From Fidelibacterota bacterium (GTDB taxonomy: Bacteria; Fidelibacterota; UBA8477; JABMPR01), in assembly GCA_016845065.1 (NCBI GenBank), contig JAERTG010000082.1, forward strand, positions 152,706 to 216,705: a stretch of 64,000 nt of DNA, given 5' to 3'. Under the pieces are notes generated by a model. It worked only from the letters and a program-made list of their open reading frames with translations. It made no database searches and was not told the origin of the DNA. This document shows, piece after piece, positions 9,650 to 18,771 of the stretch (position 1 is the first letter of the stretch; every line of letters starts with the position of its first letter). Both the position numbers and the translations under genes were made by a program.

Positions 9650-9975
9650 CCTGCAAGCGGATCAATGGTTGGCTGCCATTGATAGTGCCTTAAAGGTATT
9701 ACTCCAGCTGCGGTAAAAACCACGCCTTCACTCTCCAATAGTTTTCGCTGTACTGCACCACCCATCTCAATATTTAGACTGATTTTTCCCTGGGCATTAA
9801 TCACTCTATGCCAGGGAATATCATCAGATGGAACCGCATGTAGGGCATACCCTACTTGACGAGCTTGTCGATAATACCCTGCCAGAGTGGCAATCTGCCC
9901 ATAGGTAGCTACTTTGCCTTCAGGAATCTGCCTCACGACTGAATAAATTGTTTCCCATTTACCTTGCTTTGTCAT
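9646..9975 (-). CDS. Alkyltransferase-like (ATL) protein of the MGMT family
   Basis: A 109-residue protein resembling only the DNA-binding C-terminal domain of O6-methylguanine-DNA methyltransferase. The active-site motif reads PWHRV instead of PCHRV, so the alkyl-acceptor cysteine is replaced by tryptophan. This defines ATL proteins (E. coli YbaZ/Atl1 type), which bind O6-alkylguanine and hand it to nucleotide excision repair rather than repairing it. The helix-turn-helix region PEGKVATYGQIA is intact. I chose the ATG at 9975 (AGGTG just upstream) over the longer frame from 10050, since 105-130 residues is usual. uvrA, its expected pathway partner, is in this window but far away. Confidence 0.88.
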   Translation of the reverse strand: MTKQGKWETIYSVVRQIPEGKVATYGQIATLAGYYRQARQVGYALHAVPSDDIPWHRVINAQGKISLNIEMGGAVQRKLLESEGVVFTAAGVIPLRHYQWQPTIDPLAG

Positions 9976-10111
9976 ACACACCTGATTTTTGAACTTTGAG
10001 CCTACCAGTCTAGTCTTAGTCTGAAAAGCGTAGACCGGTCGAAATGTCACTTATCTCTTGATCCATTAGTTTCGAAACCCTCATTATCGGGACAGGATTG
10101 AATTGTCGAAT

Positions 10112-10549
10112 TTACTCAACTCTTTTTAGGGTGAGTATTGTTTTCAATTTGAGGTAACCTTCATCACGGGTACCATCATGAGCAACATTATCAATGATTT
10201 GTAAGCTCACCTCATCATCGTTTAATTCACACCGATAAATTGCCTTTCCCCCAACAAAAGCTGGCGTTTTTGCTACTTCGACATTGGTGGTTAATTCTGA
10301 TCCAGAAAGTTGATAGCGACCTGTATTGGTAACTATAGAATTATAGCTCTGAACTTTTTCTGTGTCATTGGGATGCCACTTATCAGCGTAGGCTTCCTGT
10401 TGATCCTGCAGGGGCATCCAGGTCATACTATAGTGTTTCTCTGTAAATATGAATAGCCCTGGAAGTGCTGGATCAATTGTTGTGAGCTCGGAACCAGATA
10501 CATATTCAACAGTTTGTAACCTCCAGACACCTAGAATTGAATTCCCCAT
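10112..10549 (-). CDS. Lipocalin-like domain protein
   Basis: A 145-residue protein with no signal peptide. The opening SILGVWRLQTVEY, the central FIFTEKHYSMTWM, and repeated beta-strand segments ending TILTLKRVE match the lipocalin-like (Lipocalin_5) beta-barrel family. The ligand is unknown. It lies 4 bases downstream of the NUDIX gene on the same strand, and the amidase gene is just upstream of that, so the three minus-strand genes probably form one transcript. Confidence 0.65.
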   Translation of the reverse strand: MGNSILGVWRLQTVEYVSGSELTTIDPALPGLFIFTEKHYSMTWMPLQDQQEAYADKWHPNDTEKVQSYNSIVTNTGRYQLSGSELTTNVEVAKTPAFVGGKAIYRCELNDDEVSLQIIDNVAHDGTRDEGYLKLKTILTLKRVE

Positions 10550-10553
10550 GCTT

Positions 10554-11006
10554 CTAGTTTTTCTTCTTCTTGGATTTACGTTTATTCTTTTTGATCATGT
10601 GTCTATTCTCATGAAAAAAACTGGCCATAATTTTAGATACTGCAGCAGGGACCACCTTTTTTATAGCCTGCTTAGGAGTTAATAATTTTCGCTTTCGGAA
10701 ATGTTTTTCATCCCACTTATCCTTAAGCTTGCTTACCTCCATGTAGTAGAGCCGCACCTTGTAACTGCCACCCATTTTCTCATATGTATAGGTCCCAATT
10801 TCATCCGGGAGAACCTCCCCCTTGAGGCCAGCCTCTTCCAGGGCTTCCTTGGCTGCAGATTCTTGAGCTGATAGTTCCCAATCAATAGAACCCTTTGGAA
10901 TAATCCAGCGCTTGCTCCCCCGGGCGGTAATGACAACCACCTTCCCTTTGTAAACTGGGATCACACCGGATTGCTTAAAGTATTTCTGTTTAATTTTTGA
11001 CGACAT
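10554..11006 (-). CDS. NUDIX hydrolase
   Basis: A 150-residue hydrolase predicted to cleave a nucleoside-diphosphate-linked substrate. The NUDIX helix is recognisable around residues 38-60 (PKGSIDWELSAQESAAKEAL, then EEAG). The core EExG metal-binding end is kept. The canonical Glu of GX5E is Leu, and the usual Arg of REUXEE is Lys. The GxxxxxLS form resembles the 'WIIPKG' subfamily related to diphosphoinositol phosphohydrolases rather than classical MutT. The C-terminus is a very basic tail (KKNKRKSKKKKN). Substrate is not predictable. Confidence 0.85.
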   Translation of the reverse strand: MSSKIKQKYFKQSGVIPVYKGKVVVITARGSKRWIIPKGSIDWELSAQESAAKEALEEAGLKGEVLPDEIGTYTYEKMGGSYKVRLYYMEVSKLKDKWDEKHFRKRKLLTPKQAIKKVVPAAVSKIMASFFHENRHMIKKNKRKSKKKKN

Positions 11007-11026
11007 TTACTATACCAGGGAAATCT

Positions 11027-11629
11027 TTATGGTTTCCGCAATTCAGAGATTCGCCTGATTAGACTTCCATCTTCCAGATAGCGATAGATATCCTTACCTG
11101 GACATAAGGTCTCAGTATAGTCTTTGTGACTCTTTATCAGGTCATTGGTGACCCCATATTGGTCTGCAAGAGTTGCTGTTAGAAGTGCGAGTTGTTCAAA
11201 TTGGGTTTCACTGAGTTTCTGGTTTTCGTAATTGCCCATTACACAAATGAGAGCATGACCCCGTACATCATAATCCGTATTTGTATCGCCTGGATAATCA
11301 ATAGGGCGTGCCTCATAAATTTTCCCTCGTAAATCAATCATGTAATGATAGGGATTATCAATCCAATCTTTATCCGAACGACTCCAGGATTGCAAACCAA
11401 TTAAGTATTTGATGACATCCTTGTCCTCTGGAAAGTCTTCGCCTCCATGATGGATGGTGATGTATTTGATCTCATGGGTGGGAATAGTATCCGTCAGGGG
11501 GACCCATCCCCAATCGGCCCGAGTTACCATCTCTAGCTGAGCCTCCTCTTGTGGCGATGTGCTTTTGCTGGTGGCACATGAACTCATAAATAACACCACA
11601 AATCCAAGGAAAATCAATTGCAGCTTCAT
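11027..11629 (-). CDS. N-acetylmuramoyl-L-alanine amidase lipoprotein (Amidase_2/PGRP)
   Basis: A 200-residue lipoprotein. It has a signal peptide with lipobox cysteine C18 (MSSC), a short linker, then an Amidase_2 domain from about residue 36. Zinc ligands are recognisable: H60/H61 in ITIHHGG, H168 in SHKDYTETLCPG, and C176 in the same motif; H95 (PYHYMID) is in the substrate cleft. It should cleave the lactyl-amide bond between MurNAc and L-Ala in the periplasm, in peptidoglycan turnover or recycling. It is divergent from xthA. Confidence 0.88.
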   Translation of the reverse strand: MKLQLIFLGFVVLFMSSCATSKSTSPQEEAQLEMVTRADWGWVPLTDTIPTHEIKYITIHHGGEDFPEDKDVIKYLIGLQSWSRSDKDWIDNPYHYMIDLRGKIYEARPIDYPGDTNTDYDVRGHALICVMGNYENQKLSETQFEQLALLTATLADQYGVTNDLIKSHKDYTETLCPGKDIYRYLEDGSLIRRISELRKP

Positions 11630-11820
11630 TTCTCTCTCCTATAAAAAATTAATATAACCGCTAGCTCCTGTGGTTCAAATTGTGGAGTAGTGATGTTAAG
11701 AAATTTATCTCCAGGAATGATCAATGCCCACCTGATAAATCAATTTGCGACCTCTTCCCTCATATTTCAATTCCCCCTGAGCAGATTCAGAGTATTTTTA
11801 TCGCAATAAAGGAGTCATTC

Positions 11821-12585
11821 ATGCGGATAGTTTCATGGAATGTTAACGGCATTCGTGCCGTGGTCAAAAAGGGGTTTTGGGATTGGTTTAATCTGGATAC
11901 ACCAGACATCATGTGCTTTCAAGAAACCAAGGCACAACCGGATCAACTTGATGAATCACTGACCAAACCTCTGGGATATCACGCCTATTATCATTCAGCT
12001 GAGCGAAAGGGTTACAGTAGTGTAGCAACATGGTGCAAAACAGAACCCTTGTCTGTGGAAACAGCGATTTTGGATGATGCGTTTAACCGTGAAGGTCGAA
12101 TTGTTCTAACTGAACACGAAAAATTCTTTTTGTACAATGTCTATTTCCCCAATGGTCAAAAGGATCAAGATCGTCTCGATTATAAATTGCGATTTTATGG
12201 TGCCCTGCAAGAGCATATAAGGGAAAGAGATAAAATTAAACCTGTGATCATCGTTGGAGATTTTAATACTGCTCATACTGATATTGATCTCGCCCGACCC
12301 AAACCCAACGAAAAGACTTCTGGATTTCTCCCTGAGGAACGTGTCTGGATCGATCGCTATCTGGATACTGGTTTTGTGGATACCTTTCGTCAGGAGCACC
12401 CCGGCGCAAAAGGATACTATTCCTGGTGGAGTTTTCGATCCAACGCACGCGTCAATAATGTTGGCTGGAGAATAGACTACTTTCTCGTGAGCGAAAAAAT
12501 CGCTGGAGAAGTTGACGCCTCCAGAATTCACCCCAATGTGACAGGGTCTGATCACTGCCCCATCAGTCTCACACTCAAGGCATAG
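11821..12585 (+). CDS. xthA: Exodeoxyribonuclease III
   Basis: A 254-residue AP endonuclease/3'-exonuclease of the exonuclease III family, which acts in base excision repair. Visible are IVSWNVNGIRA at the N-terminus, the metal-binding Glu in CFQETKAQ, the catalytic VGDFNTAH, and the terminal GSDHCPISL. A longer frame opens at 11680, but the ATG at 11821 has AAAGGAGT 8-14 bases upstream and gives the usual family length. mutM follows after 17 bases, so the two base-excision genes are probably cotranscribed. Confidence 0.95.
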   Translation: MRIVSWNVNGIRAVVKKGFWDWFNLDTPDIMCFQETKAQPDQLDESLTKPLGYHAYYHSAERKGYSSVATWCKTEPLSVETAILDDAFNREGRIVLTEHEKFFLYNVYFPNGQKDQDRLDYKLRFYGALQEHIRERDKIKPVIIVGDFNTAHTDIDLARPKPNEKTSGFLPEERVWIDRYLDTGFVDTFRQEHPGAKGYYSWWSFRSNARVNNVGWRIDYFLVSEKIAGEVDASRIHPNVTGSDHCPISLTLKA

Positions 12586-12602
12586 TCAGAAACGTCTGAG
12601 AG

Positions 12603-13400
12603 ATGCCCGAACTTCCTGAAGTAGAAACCGTTGTTAGAGGTCTCCAGAGCACTATTGTTGGTGAATCCATAGCGGATCTGGAAGTCCCCTGGGAGAAGTC
12701 CTTGGTCGCTAATGATCCTTATGAATCTATCGTTGGCAAATTAATCACGTATGTACATCGCAGAGCAAAATACATAGTCATCCAATTTGATATTGGAGCT
12801 TTGGTCGTTCATCTTCGCATGACTGGAAAGCTCACACCCGTTTTTCCGGAAAAGCATGTAACAGTCATCCTCCATTTTGAGAGCGGAAGAACTCTTTATT
12901 TTCAGGATACTCGAAAATTTGGTCGGATGGAATATACGGACAACCCTGAAGAGTTATTGGAACATATCGGGCCAGAACCCCTCAGTGATCAATTCACCAC
13001 CCAAGTGTTTTACAAAATGCTGACGGGGAAAAACCGTCTTATCAAGCCCCTTCTCCTGGATCAATCTTTTCTGGCAGGTCTAGGCAATATTTATGTCGAT
13101 GAAGCCCTCTTTCAAGCCGGAATTCAACCCTTGAGTATCGCTTCTTCCATACCCAAAGAGAGATCAATTCGGCTCCACTCTGCCATCCAATCCATTCTTG
13201 CAGAGAGTATTAAGGCTCAGGGGACAACGGTTCTAAATTATAGTCATGGTGACAACCAGAGTGGTACCTATCAAGCAGCCTTGCAGGTTTATGGAAGGAA
13301 GGATCAGCCTTGTCTAGTTTGTGATACGCCCATTATCAAGATTAAGATGGGACAAAGGGGTACTCATTATTGCGCTCAATGTCAAAAGTTATACAAATAA
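12603..13400 (+). CDS. mutM: Formamidopyrimidine-DNA glycosylase
   Basis: A 265-residue bifunctional glycosylase/AP lyase that removes 8-oxoguanine and formamidopyrimidines. The N-terminus PELPEVETVVRGL supplies the catalytic proline and Glu3. The helix-two-turn-helix is around FLAGLGNIYVDEALF. The C-terminal zinc finger is complete: C-x2-C in PCLVCDTP and C-x2-C in HYCAQCQ. It lies 17 bases after xthA and converges with the CarH-like gene with 5 bases between the stop codons. Confidence 0.96.
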   Translation: MPELPEVETVVRGLQSTIVGESIADLEVPWEKSLVANDPYESIVGKLITYVHRRAKYIVIQFDIGALVVHLRMTGKLTPVFPEKHVTVILHFESGRTLYFQDTRKFGRMEYTDNPEELLEHIGPEPLSDQFTTQVFYKMLTGKNRLIKPLLLDQSFLAGLGNIYVDEALFQAGIQPLSIASSIPKERSIRLHSAIQSILAESIKAQGTTVLNYSHGDNQSGTYQAALQVYGRKDQPCLVCDTPIIKIKMGQRGTHYCAQCQKLYK

Positions 13401-13405
13401 ATCCC

Positions 13406-14287
13406 TCAGGATTGCATTACATCTTTAAAGGTCAATAGACGGTGCGCAGGTTTACCTTCTGTTATTTTCAACTGGTTAATCCCAGAACCTCCAACGAATA
13501 ACTCTGCATTGTGGGATGTACACAAGCGCTGGAGCTCGTTGAACTCAATTTGAGTCTGCTGAACATCTTCAACAAAAACTGATGACAAATACACACGTTC
13601 TGGACGGAATGAATCAAAGAGGCCTGAGGTATCTCCAACAGGAGTCCGCTGACCAGTAAAAAGTACCTGAAATCCTCGGGATTCCAGAATATGCTGCACC
13701 ATTTTCGCCGGAATATCATGGAGTTCTCCGCTGAAAGTGAGAACAAAAGCCCGGCCAGTACCATTGGCGGGTTTCACAACGATTTCTTGCATTTTAACAA
13801 TGGCGTCTCTAATAGCTTGAGATGCCAGATGTTCATCAGAAATGCTGACATCGCCTCGCTCCCACTTGCTTCCAATTTCATGTAAAACTGGTGTGACAAG
13901 GTTATCATATATAAGAACCAGATCATGATGAACCATATACAGACTGTTAAGAATGTTTTGGATGAGGGTGGCATCACAAAGGAGGGATTTCTCCAGGAAG
14001 AATGGAATCAGCTCCTTGAAATCACCTCTGAGCAATTCAGCGTTCAAATCAAGATTAAGCTCACTGCGAAAATGAATCAATGGGAGGTGCTGAGCATATT
14101 TCTGATTGTCAATGGCAAAAGCAGCAAGATGTCGCATGAGGAATTTTCTATGCCCTCCTGCTGTTTTAACACAATCCAGTTTGCCAGCTTCAGTCCAACG
14201 CTTCACGGTTGCCACATTTACATCCAAGATCCTGGCAACATCTACACTGCTCAAATATGGACTGTTCTGTTCTGAGGAATTCATCAT
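13406..14287 (-). CDS. CarH/LitR-like B12-binding MerR-type regulator
   Basis: A 293-residue regulator with three modules. Residues 10-50 are a MerR/excisionase-type winged helix (VARILDVNVATVKRWTEAG, ending GGHRKF). Residues 75-165 are a four-helix B12 cap domain with W142-x9-E152-H153, the Wx9EH motif of adenosylcobalamin photoreceptors. Residues 178-290 are a cobalamin-binding Rossmann domain with E188-x-H190 (consensus ExHxxG, here P in place of G), SSV near 235-237 and GG at 266-267. In CarH, adenosylcobalamin in the dark makes a DNA-binding tetramer and light breaks it. The same behaviour here is inference. Two start ATGs are adjacent (14287, 14284). It follows the TonB receptor gene by 41 bases. 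Confidence 0.82.
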   Translation of the reverse strand: MMNSSEQNSPYLSSVDVARILDVNVATVKRWTEAGKLDCVKTAGGHRKFLMRHLAAFAIDNQKYAQHLPLIHFRSELNLDLNAELLRGDFKELIPFFLEKSLLCDATLIQNILNSLYMVHHDLVLIYDNLVTPVLHEIGSKWERGDVSISDEHLASQAIRDAIVKMQEIVVKPANGTGRAFVLTFSGELHDIPAKMVQHILESRGFQVLFTGQRTPVGDTSGLFDSFRPERVYLSSVFVEDVQQTQIEFNELQRLCTSHNAELFVGGSGINQLKITEGKPAHRLLTFKDVMQS

Positions 14288-14328
14288 AAAATTCGCTTTA
14301 TGCGCGATTTTAAGATAATTGGTATTTG

Positions 14329-16602
14329 CTAAATTTCAGCACTTATTCCAATAGTAGGCAAGATTCCAAAACCTTGATTATCAGAAACCTCGCCTGTGTT
14401 CGGGTCAAAGATGGGTGCTGACGATGACTTACGATTGAAAACATTCTGAACATCAATATAAGTAATCAAACCCCAACCATTATTGGTCCAGCGTCTATCC
14501 AGGCGTACATCGAGGTTATGATTGGCATCCAGACGAAGGCTGTTATACGCTTCTGTGATTTGAGCTCCAGAATCATTTAGAGGTGTATAAGGTCGACCAG
14601 AAGCATAGCGGCACTTGGTACTAAATTCCCATCTTTCATTAAATACGTATCCACCCCCCAGATTCAGTATCCAGGTTTGATCAAAACTTCCTGGTCTTTC
14701 GATACCATCCATAGCTTTAAACATGGATTGGTTATAGCTCATGCTCATAGTGCCATAACAGGGAATTTCAGACATCTTTTTCTGAATAAAAAATTCAATG
14801 CCGTGAGCCCAGCCAGTCCCTTCACTACTTAATGGATCGACTCCAAATGAAGCAAAACCTTCTGTTGAGCCACCAAAGCCAGCACCAGTATTCACCATGA
14901 CTAGATAATCTCGGGTTAGACTAACCGGATATTTGCTATATTGCTTTGTATATGTTTCCAGCATGACTTTTGTGTCAGAACGCCATAGATATTCCAAACC
15001 TAGTACAAGCTGATCAGCCTGAATAGGATCAAGATTGCGATTCCTTTCATTTGAAACCAGCCAGATAGTGCTTGGGTATTGATTGTATCTTCCTGCACTT
15101 GCTGAAAGAGAAATATCACCAGTTAACTTGTAGCTCAAGGAGAAGCGAGGTGAAAGTACTGGGGCTGCATCTATAAAACTTGAATGGTCTACACGCAAAC
15201 CAGCAGAATAATTGAACCGGAAGAAGCGCTGTGAGAATTGTCCATACACTCCAGACTTGTAGCCAACCTGGGCATATTCCTCTTCTATGTTTAAACTACC
15301 AATATCAGGGATATTATTTTGGTTGAGAACCAGATTCGAATAATAATTAACTCGGTTCAATTTTCCGCCTGTGCTAAAGCGCAATGATTTGGTCAATTTA
15401 AGCGTCAGATCTGACTTTAGAGAAGTTTGTCGATCATAACTGGTGTTCTTGAAAATTGGTGTCAGGTCAGCATTTCTCTGAAGAAAATCATAGTCAACAT
15501 TCACCTGGCTCAAACTGGCAGTAAAAATGCCTGAACTCATTAAGTGTCTGTAATTCATTCCTGCGACAAACTGCTGCTGGTCACTCCCTAGAATCTGACT
15601 ATTCGCAGTGCGCTGTTCATTCGTTTCATTAAACCACTTCACATTGTTTAAAGCACCAATTCCTAGAAAGGAGATTTGATCAGTCTGATTCAGATCAAAG
15701 GTGGCTTTAGTAAGGAAGTCCCAGTACTCCGGCACAAAGCCAAAACCCGCTGCTTTAAATAGAAAGTCTAGATAGCTACGACGTGCTGAAAATACAAAGT
15801 TCCCATTGTGTGGTAAGGGACCTTCCAAATTAAAGCCAAACTGACTGGCAGAGATGGTAGTCTTTGAAGTTAGCTGATCACTGAGACCTTCACGCAACGA
15901 AATATCCAGAACAGAGCTAAGACGATCTCCATATTTTGCAGTGAAACCACCTGTAGAGAAGGAGGTCTCTTCCACAAAATCAAGATTCACATAGCTTTGA
16001 GGTCCACCACTGGCCCCCTGTGTTCCAAAGTGATTGATGTTTGGAACTTCTATGTTGTCAATGATATACAGATTTTCGCTTGGTGCTCCACCACGAACAA
16101 TTAGATCGTTTCTACCACCATCAGCCTGGGCTACACCAGGTAGTATTGAAATTGCCCGTACAACATCTTCAAACCCACCGGGTAATCTTCTTATCTCCTC
16201 ACTAGACTGCACCTGTGTGCTCAAGGGCGAATCTGGATTTTTTTTGAAGTATTCTGCAACCACAATGGCTGCATCAAGTTCGAGGATAGTTTCCTGTATC
16301 TCAATATTGACTACAGCAGGTCTATTAGATTTTACTACCACGTCACTAATGATTCTTGAAGTATAGCCAATAAAATCAACTCTTATGCGATAGGTACCAA
16401 CAGGCACAGACTGAATATAAAAATTGCCATCAACATCGGTTGCAGAGCCAAGATTCTCGTCTTCAACAACAATATTTGCACCAATTACTGGCTGCTGAGT
16501 GGTTTCATCTATGACCATGCCCTGGATGGTACTTCTCCCCTGGCCCATGAGGCCGGTTGTGCTTAACATCAGGATACTCATTGCTATGTATTTCATTTTC
16601 AA
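14329..16602 (-). CDS. TonB-dependent receptor with carboxypeptidase-regulatory-like domain
   Basis: A 757-residue outer-membrane receptor. It has a signal peptide (cleavage probably near GLMGQG, residue 21), a CarboxypepD_reg-like beta-sandwich at 24-105 (IQGMVIDE...GSATDVDGNFYI), a plug domain at about 115-245 (PGVAQADGGRNDLIVRGGAP), and a 22-strand-type barrel to the C-terminus. Import is driven by TonB/ExbBD. The substrate is not evident, and it lacks the CxxxM copper motif of the two receptors at 30-34 kb. No cobalamin riboswitch is seen upstream. The B12-binding regulator gene lies directly downstream. Confidence 0.85.
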   Translation of the reverse strand: MKMKYIAMSILMLSTTGLMGQGRSTIQGMVIDETTQQPVIGANIVVEDENLGSATDVDGNFYIQSVPVGTYRIRVDFIGYTSRIISDVVVKSNRPAVVNIEIQETILELDAAIVVAEYFKKNPDSPLSTQVQSSEEIRRLPGGFEDVVRAISILPGVAQADGGRNDLIVRGGAPSENLYIIDNIEVPNINHFGTQGASGGPQSYVNLDFVEETSFSTGGFTAKYGDRLSSVLDISLREGLSDQLTSKTTISASQFGFNLEGPLPHNGNFVFSARRSYLDFLFKAAGFGFVPEYWDFLTKATFDLNQTDQISFLGIGALNNVKWFNETNEQRTANSQILGSDQQQFVAGMNYRHLMSSGIFTASLSQVNVDYDFLQRNADLTPIFKNTSYDRQTSLKSDLTLKLTKSLRFSTGGKLNRVNYYSNLVLNQNNIPDIGSLNIEEEYAQVGYKSGVYGQFSQRFFRFNYSAGLRVDHSSFIDAAPVLSPRFSLSYKLTGDISLSASAGRYNQYPSTIWLVSNERNRNLDPIQADQLVLGLEYLWRSDTKVMLETYTKQYSKYPVSLTRDYLVMVNTGAGFGGSTEGFASFGVDPLSSEGTGWAHGIEFFIQKKMSEIPCYGTMSMSYNQSMFKAMDGIERPGSFDQTWILNLGGGYVFNERWEFSTKCRYASGRPYTPLNDSGAQITEAYNSLRLDANHNLDVRLDRRWTNNGWGLITYIDVQNVFNRKSSSAPIFDPNTGEVSDNQGFGILPTIGISAEI

Positions 16603-16767
16603 ACCTCAGGATTAATTGTCAATTCTGCCAATTGCTCTCTTCATTCATGACAAATATAGGTATGAATCATGTCAAAACAAGAAAAAATGAGCGTTTTGCG
16701 CGTTTTAAAAATTAACACAAAACTTTACCCATTCACAGAATATGTCAGGATTTATTAGTTATAGGGG

Positions 16768-18009
16768 TTAAGTACTTGCTGGCGCTTTAACCTTGTAAAC
16801 AAAAACAAACAGTCCGAGAAGCACGAATCCTAGACTTAAAGAATAGAGGAAGGTTGTTCCCAGGGTTTCCACAATCAGGCCGGCTATGGAAATATATACA
16901 ATGATAAATGGTGCTATGGCTGTATCAAGGGCTGCGTAGTAGAACTTTCGATCCCCTCTTTCCCCGGCGAATTCATAGACAAACACCATAAACGAGGACT
17001 GGCCGGCTCCAAAGCCCATACCGATAAAAATAAACACCAGATAAGCCATCCAGGGTTCAGAAGCCGCAATAGCAGTTACTGCAGCCAGAAAATGACCAAC
17101 GAAAAACCCGCTGATTGCAATTTTTCGACCAAACAGGTCTCCTAAATACCCAAACACTATATTGAAAATAGCTTGACCTACTACCAAAAAGAAAGTGAAG
17201 GTTCCTGCTGAGCTCAAGGGCAGATTAAAACGATCCTGAAGATCAACTCCGTAGAAAGCCAGAGGCATCATTGTGGCTGCGGCCAGGGATCTACTATAGA
17301 TATAATACCGGAAATTCTTATCATCCAAATAAATTGCTTTTAACCGACGCCACCATCTCTCAACTTTTTCTGTGGACACGGTAGGGAGGTGAATAACTCG
17401 CATAAAAATAAAGAAGACATTTCCCACCAGAATAGCCGCTGTCATAATCAAAAAGGCAGTGCCAAAATTTTGGGGAAAGCTTAAGGTATCAATTGCCAAT
17501 ACTTCTTTAAGAACGTAGCCACCCAGCATTCCACATATGGCATTAACTGTAAAGGTAATTCCAAAGAATCGCCCGCGGCGTCCTGCAACGGTAACCGAAG
17601 CCAGAAAATCAGCCCAAACAGGTACCAGAAAGCCTACCCCCAGCGACCAAATCACCCAAAGTATCAAATAAACCATTATTCCAGTTTGACCTACAAACTC
17701 AAACTGGTAGAAAGCCAAACCAATCAGGAAGGCGATGGGTGCCATCCCAAAATGGAGCCCAACATTCAATTTTTTTATATGAGGAGAATTACGAAATAGC
17801 GTAGCGGAGAGTATTTGGGGGACAGCAACCAGCAAAATGAACCCTCCTGGAATCAGGCCTATCACAAATGCAGAAGCCCCAAGTTGAGCCAAAAACATGG
17901 GGATGACGGAATTCATATTGTGAAAAGCCATGGCAAAACCCCACAAACCTTCACCAGCTGCATTAAGAATAGTATTGCGTGTATGGATTTTTTGTGAATT
18001 TGAACTCAT
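16768..18009 (-). CDS. MFS transporter
   Basis: A 413-residue inner-membrane protein with about 12 hydrophobic segments and a central cytoplasmic loop rich in basic residues (VERWWRRLKAIYLDD), typical of the major facilitator superfamily. I prefer the ATG at 18009 (MSSNSQKIHTRNTILN); the longer frame from 18108 adds residues that overlap the divergent aldolase promoter region and lack an RBS. The substrate is unknown. It is divergent from the aldolase gene with 120 bases between. Confidence 0.75.
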   Translation of the reverse strand: MSSNSQKIHTRNTILNAAGEGLWGFAMAFHNMNSVIPMFLAQLGASAFVIGLIPGGFILLVAVPQILSATLFRNSPHIKKLNVGLHFGMAPIAFLIGLAFYQFEFVGQTGIMVYLILWVIWSLGVGFLVPVWADFLASVTVAGRRGRFFGITFTVNAICGMLGGYVLKEVLAIDTLSFPQNFGTAFLIMTAAILVGNVFFIFMRVIHLPTVSTEKVERWWRRLKAIYLDDKNFRYYIYSRSLAAATMMPLAFYGVDLQDRFNLPLSSAGTFTFFLVVGQAIFNIVFGYLGDLFGRKIAISGFFVGHFLAAVTAIAASEPWMAYLVFIFIGMGFGAGQSSFMVFVYEFAGERGDRKFYYAALDTAIAPFIIVYISIAGLIVETLGTTFLYSLSLGFVLLGLFVFVYKVKAPAST

Positions 18010-18129
18010 AACGCCTGGAATGTAATCCGTGACTGGCATCAAATAATATTTTGATTTGGCATCGTGATGGGAAAGATTGGGACACAACCAGGAGCAGAAG
18101 CAAAGCATAAAGAGGTAGATATAGGGTTT

Positions 18130-18771
18130 ATGTCAATTTTCATCGATTCAGCAAACATTAATGAGGCAAAAACAGCCCTAGGTCTAGGATGGGTTCAGGG
18201 CATAACAACCAACCCATTGCTTTTGGCCCAAGCTGATATGGAGCCTTCAGCTTTCTTCACAGAACTTCGAAAGTTTTGTGATGGACCCATCTTTTATCAA
18301 TTGACCTCAAACACCTTCGAATCATCCATAGCTGAAGCCCACAGAGTACTCGAACTACTTGAGAAACAACTGGTTGTTAAATTACCTCCTACTGAATTGG
18401 GATTCAAGTTGTGCTCAGAATTATCCTCTCGGATACCTTGTTGCCCCACAGCCATTTACTCACCGGCTCAAGCACTTGTTGCCAGAGAATCTGGTGCACA
18501 ATATCTGGCAGTTTATGTGAATAGAGCCACTCGACTCATGGGCGATGGATTAAAACTGGTTGAAGATATTGCAGCAGTCCTGGAAGAGAGTCAAACCCAG
18601 TTGTTAGCTGCCAGCCTGAAATCAACAGATGAAGCTACGCTGGCTTTTTCTGCAGGTGCGCATCACCTTACTTTGCCATACTCCACAGTCAAGGAAATGT
18701 CAAATCATCCCCTAAGTGATGAGGCAATCAAACAATTTAACGAATCGGGAAGAGGGTTAGACCAAACCTAA
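18130..18771 (+). CDS. Transaldolase/fructose-6-phosphate aldolase-like protein
   Basis: A 213-residue TIM-barrel aldolase of the small transaldolase (TalC/FSA) group. The start is FIDSANINEAK and the ITTNPLL motif is intact. The Schiff-base lysine is K84 in VVKLPPT, and the phosphate/donor-site segment is CCPTAIYSPAQA. It should transfer or release dihydroxyacetone units in the non-oxidative pentose phosphate pathway. I chose the ATG at 18130; the frame open from 18064 adds a non-homologous leader. Its 3' end overlaps the convergent acyltransferase gene by 15 bases. Confidence 0.82.
   Translation: MSIFIDSANINEAKTALGLGWVQGITTNPLLLAQADMEPSAFFTELRKFCDGPIFYQLTSNTFESSIAEAHRVLELLEKQLVVKLPPTELGFKLCSELSSRIPCCPTAIYSPAQALVARESGAQYLAVYVNRATRLMGDGLKLVEDIAAVLEESQTQLLAASLKSTDEATLAFSAGAHHLTLPYSTVKEMSNHPLSDEAIKQFNESGRGLDQT

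Noticed and set aside
9646..9975. Active O6-methylguanine-DNA methyltransferase
   Set aside because: The acceptor cysteine of PCHRV is tryptophan, so it is the alkyltransferase-like class.
16603..16767. Cobalamin riboswitch upstream of the TonB receptor
   Set aside because: No B12-box-like sequence or extended structure is visible in this 165-base AT-rich stretch, although a B12-binding regulator is encoded downstream.
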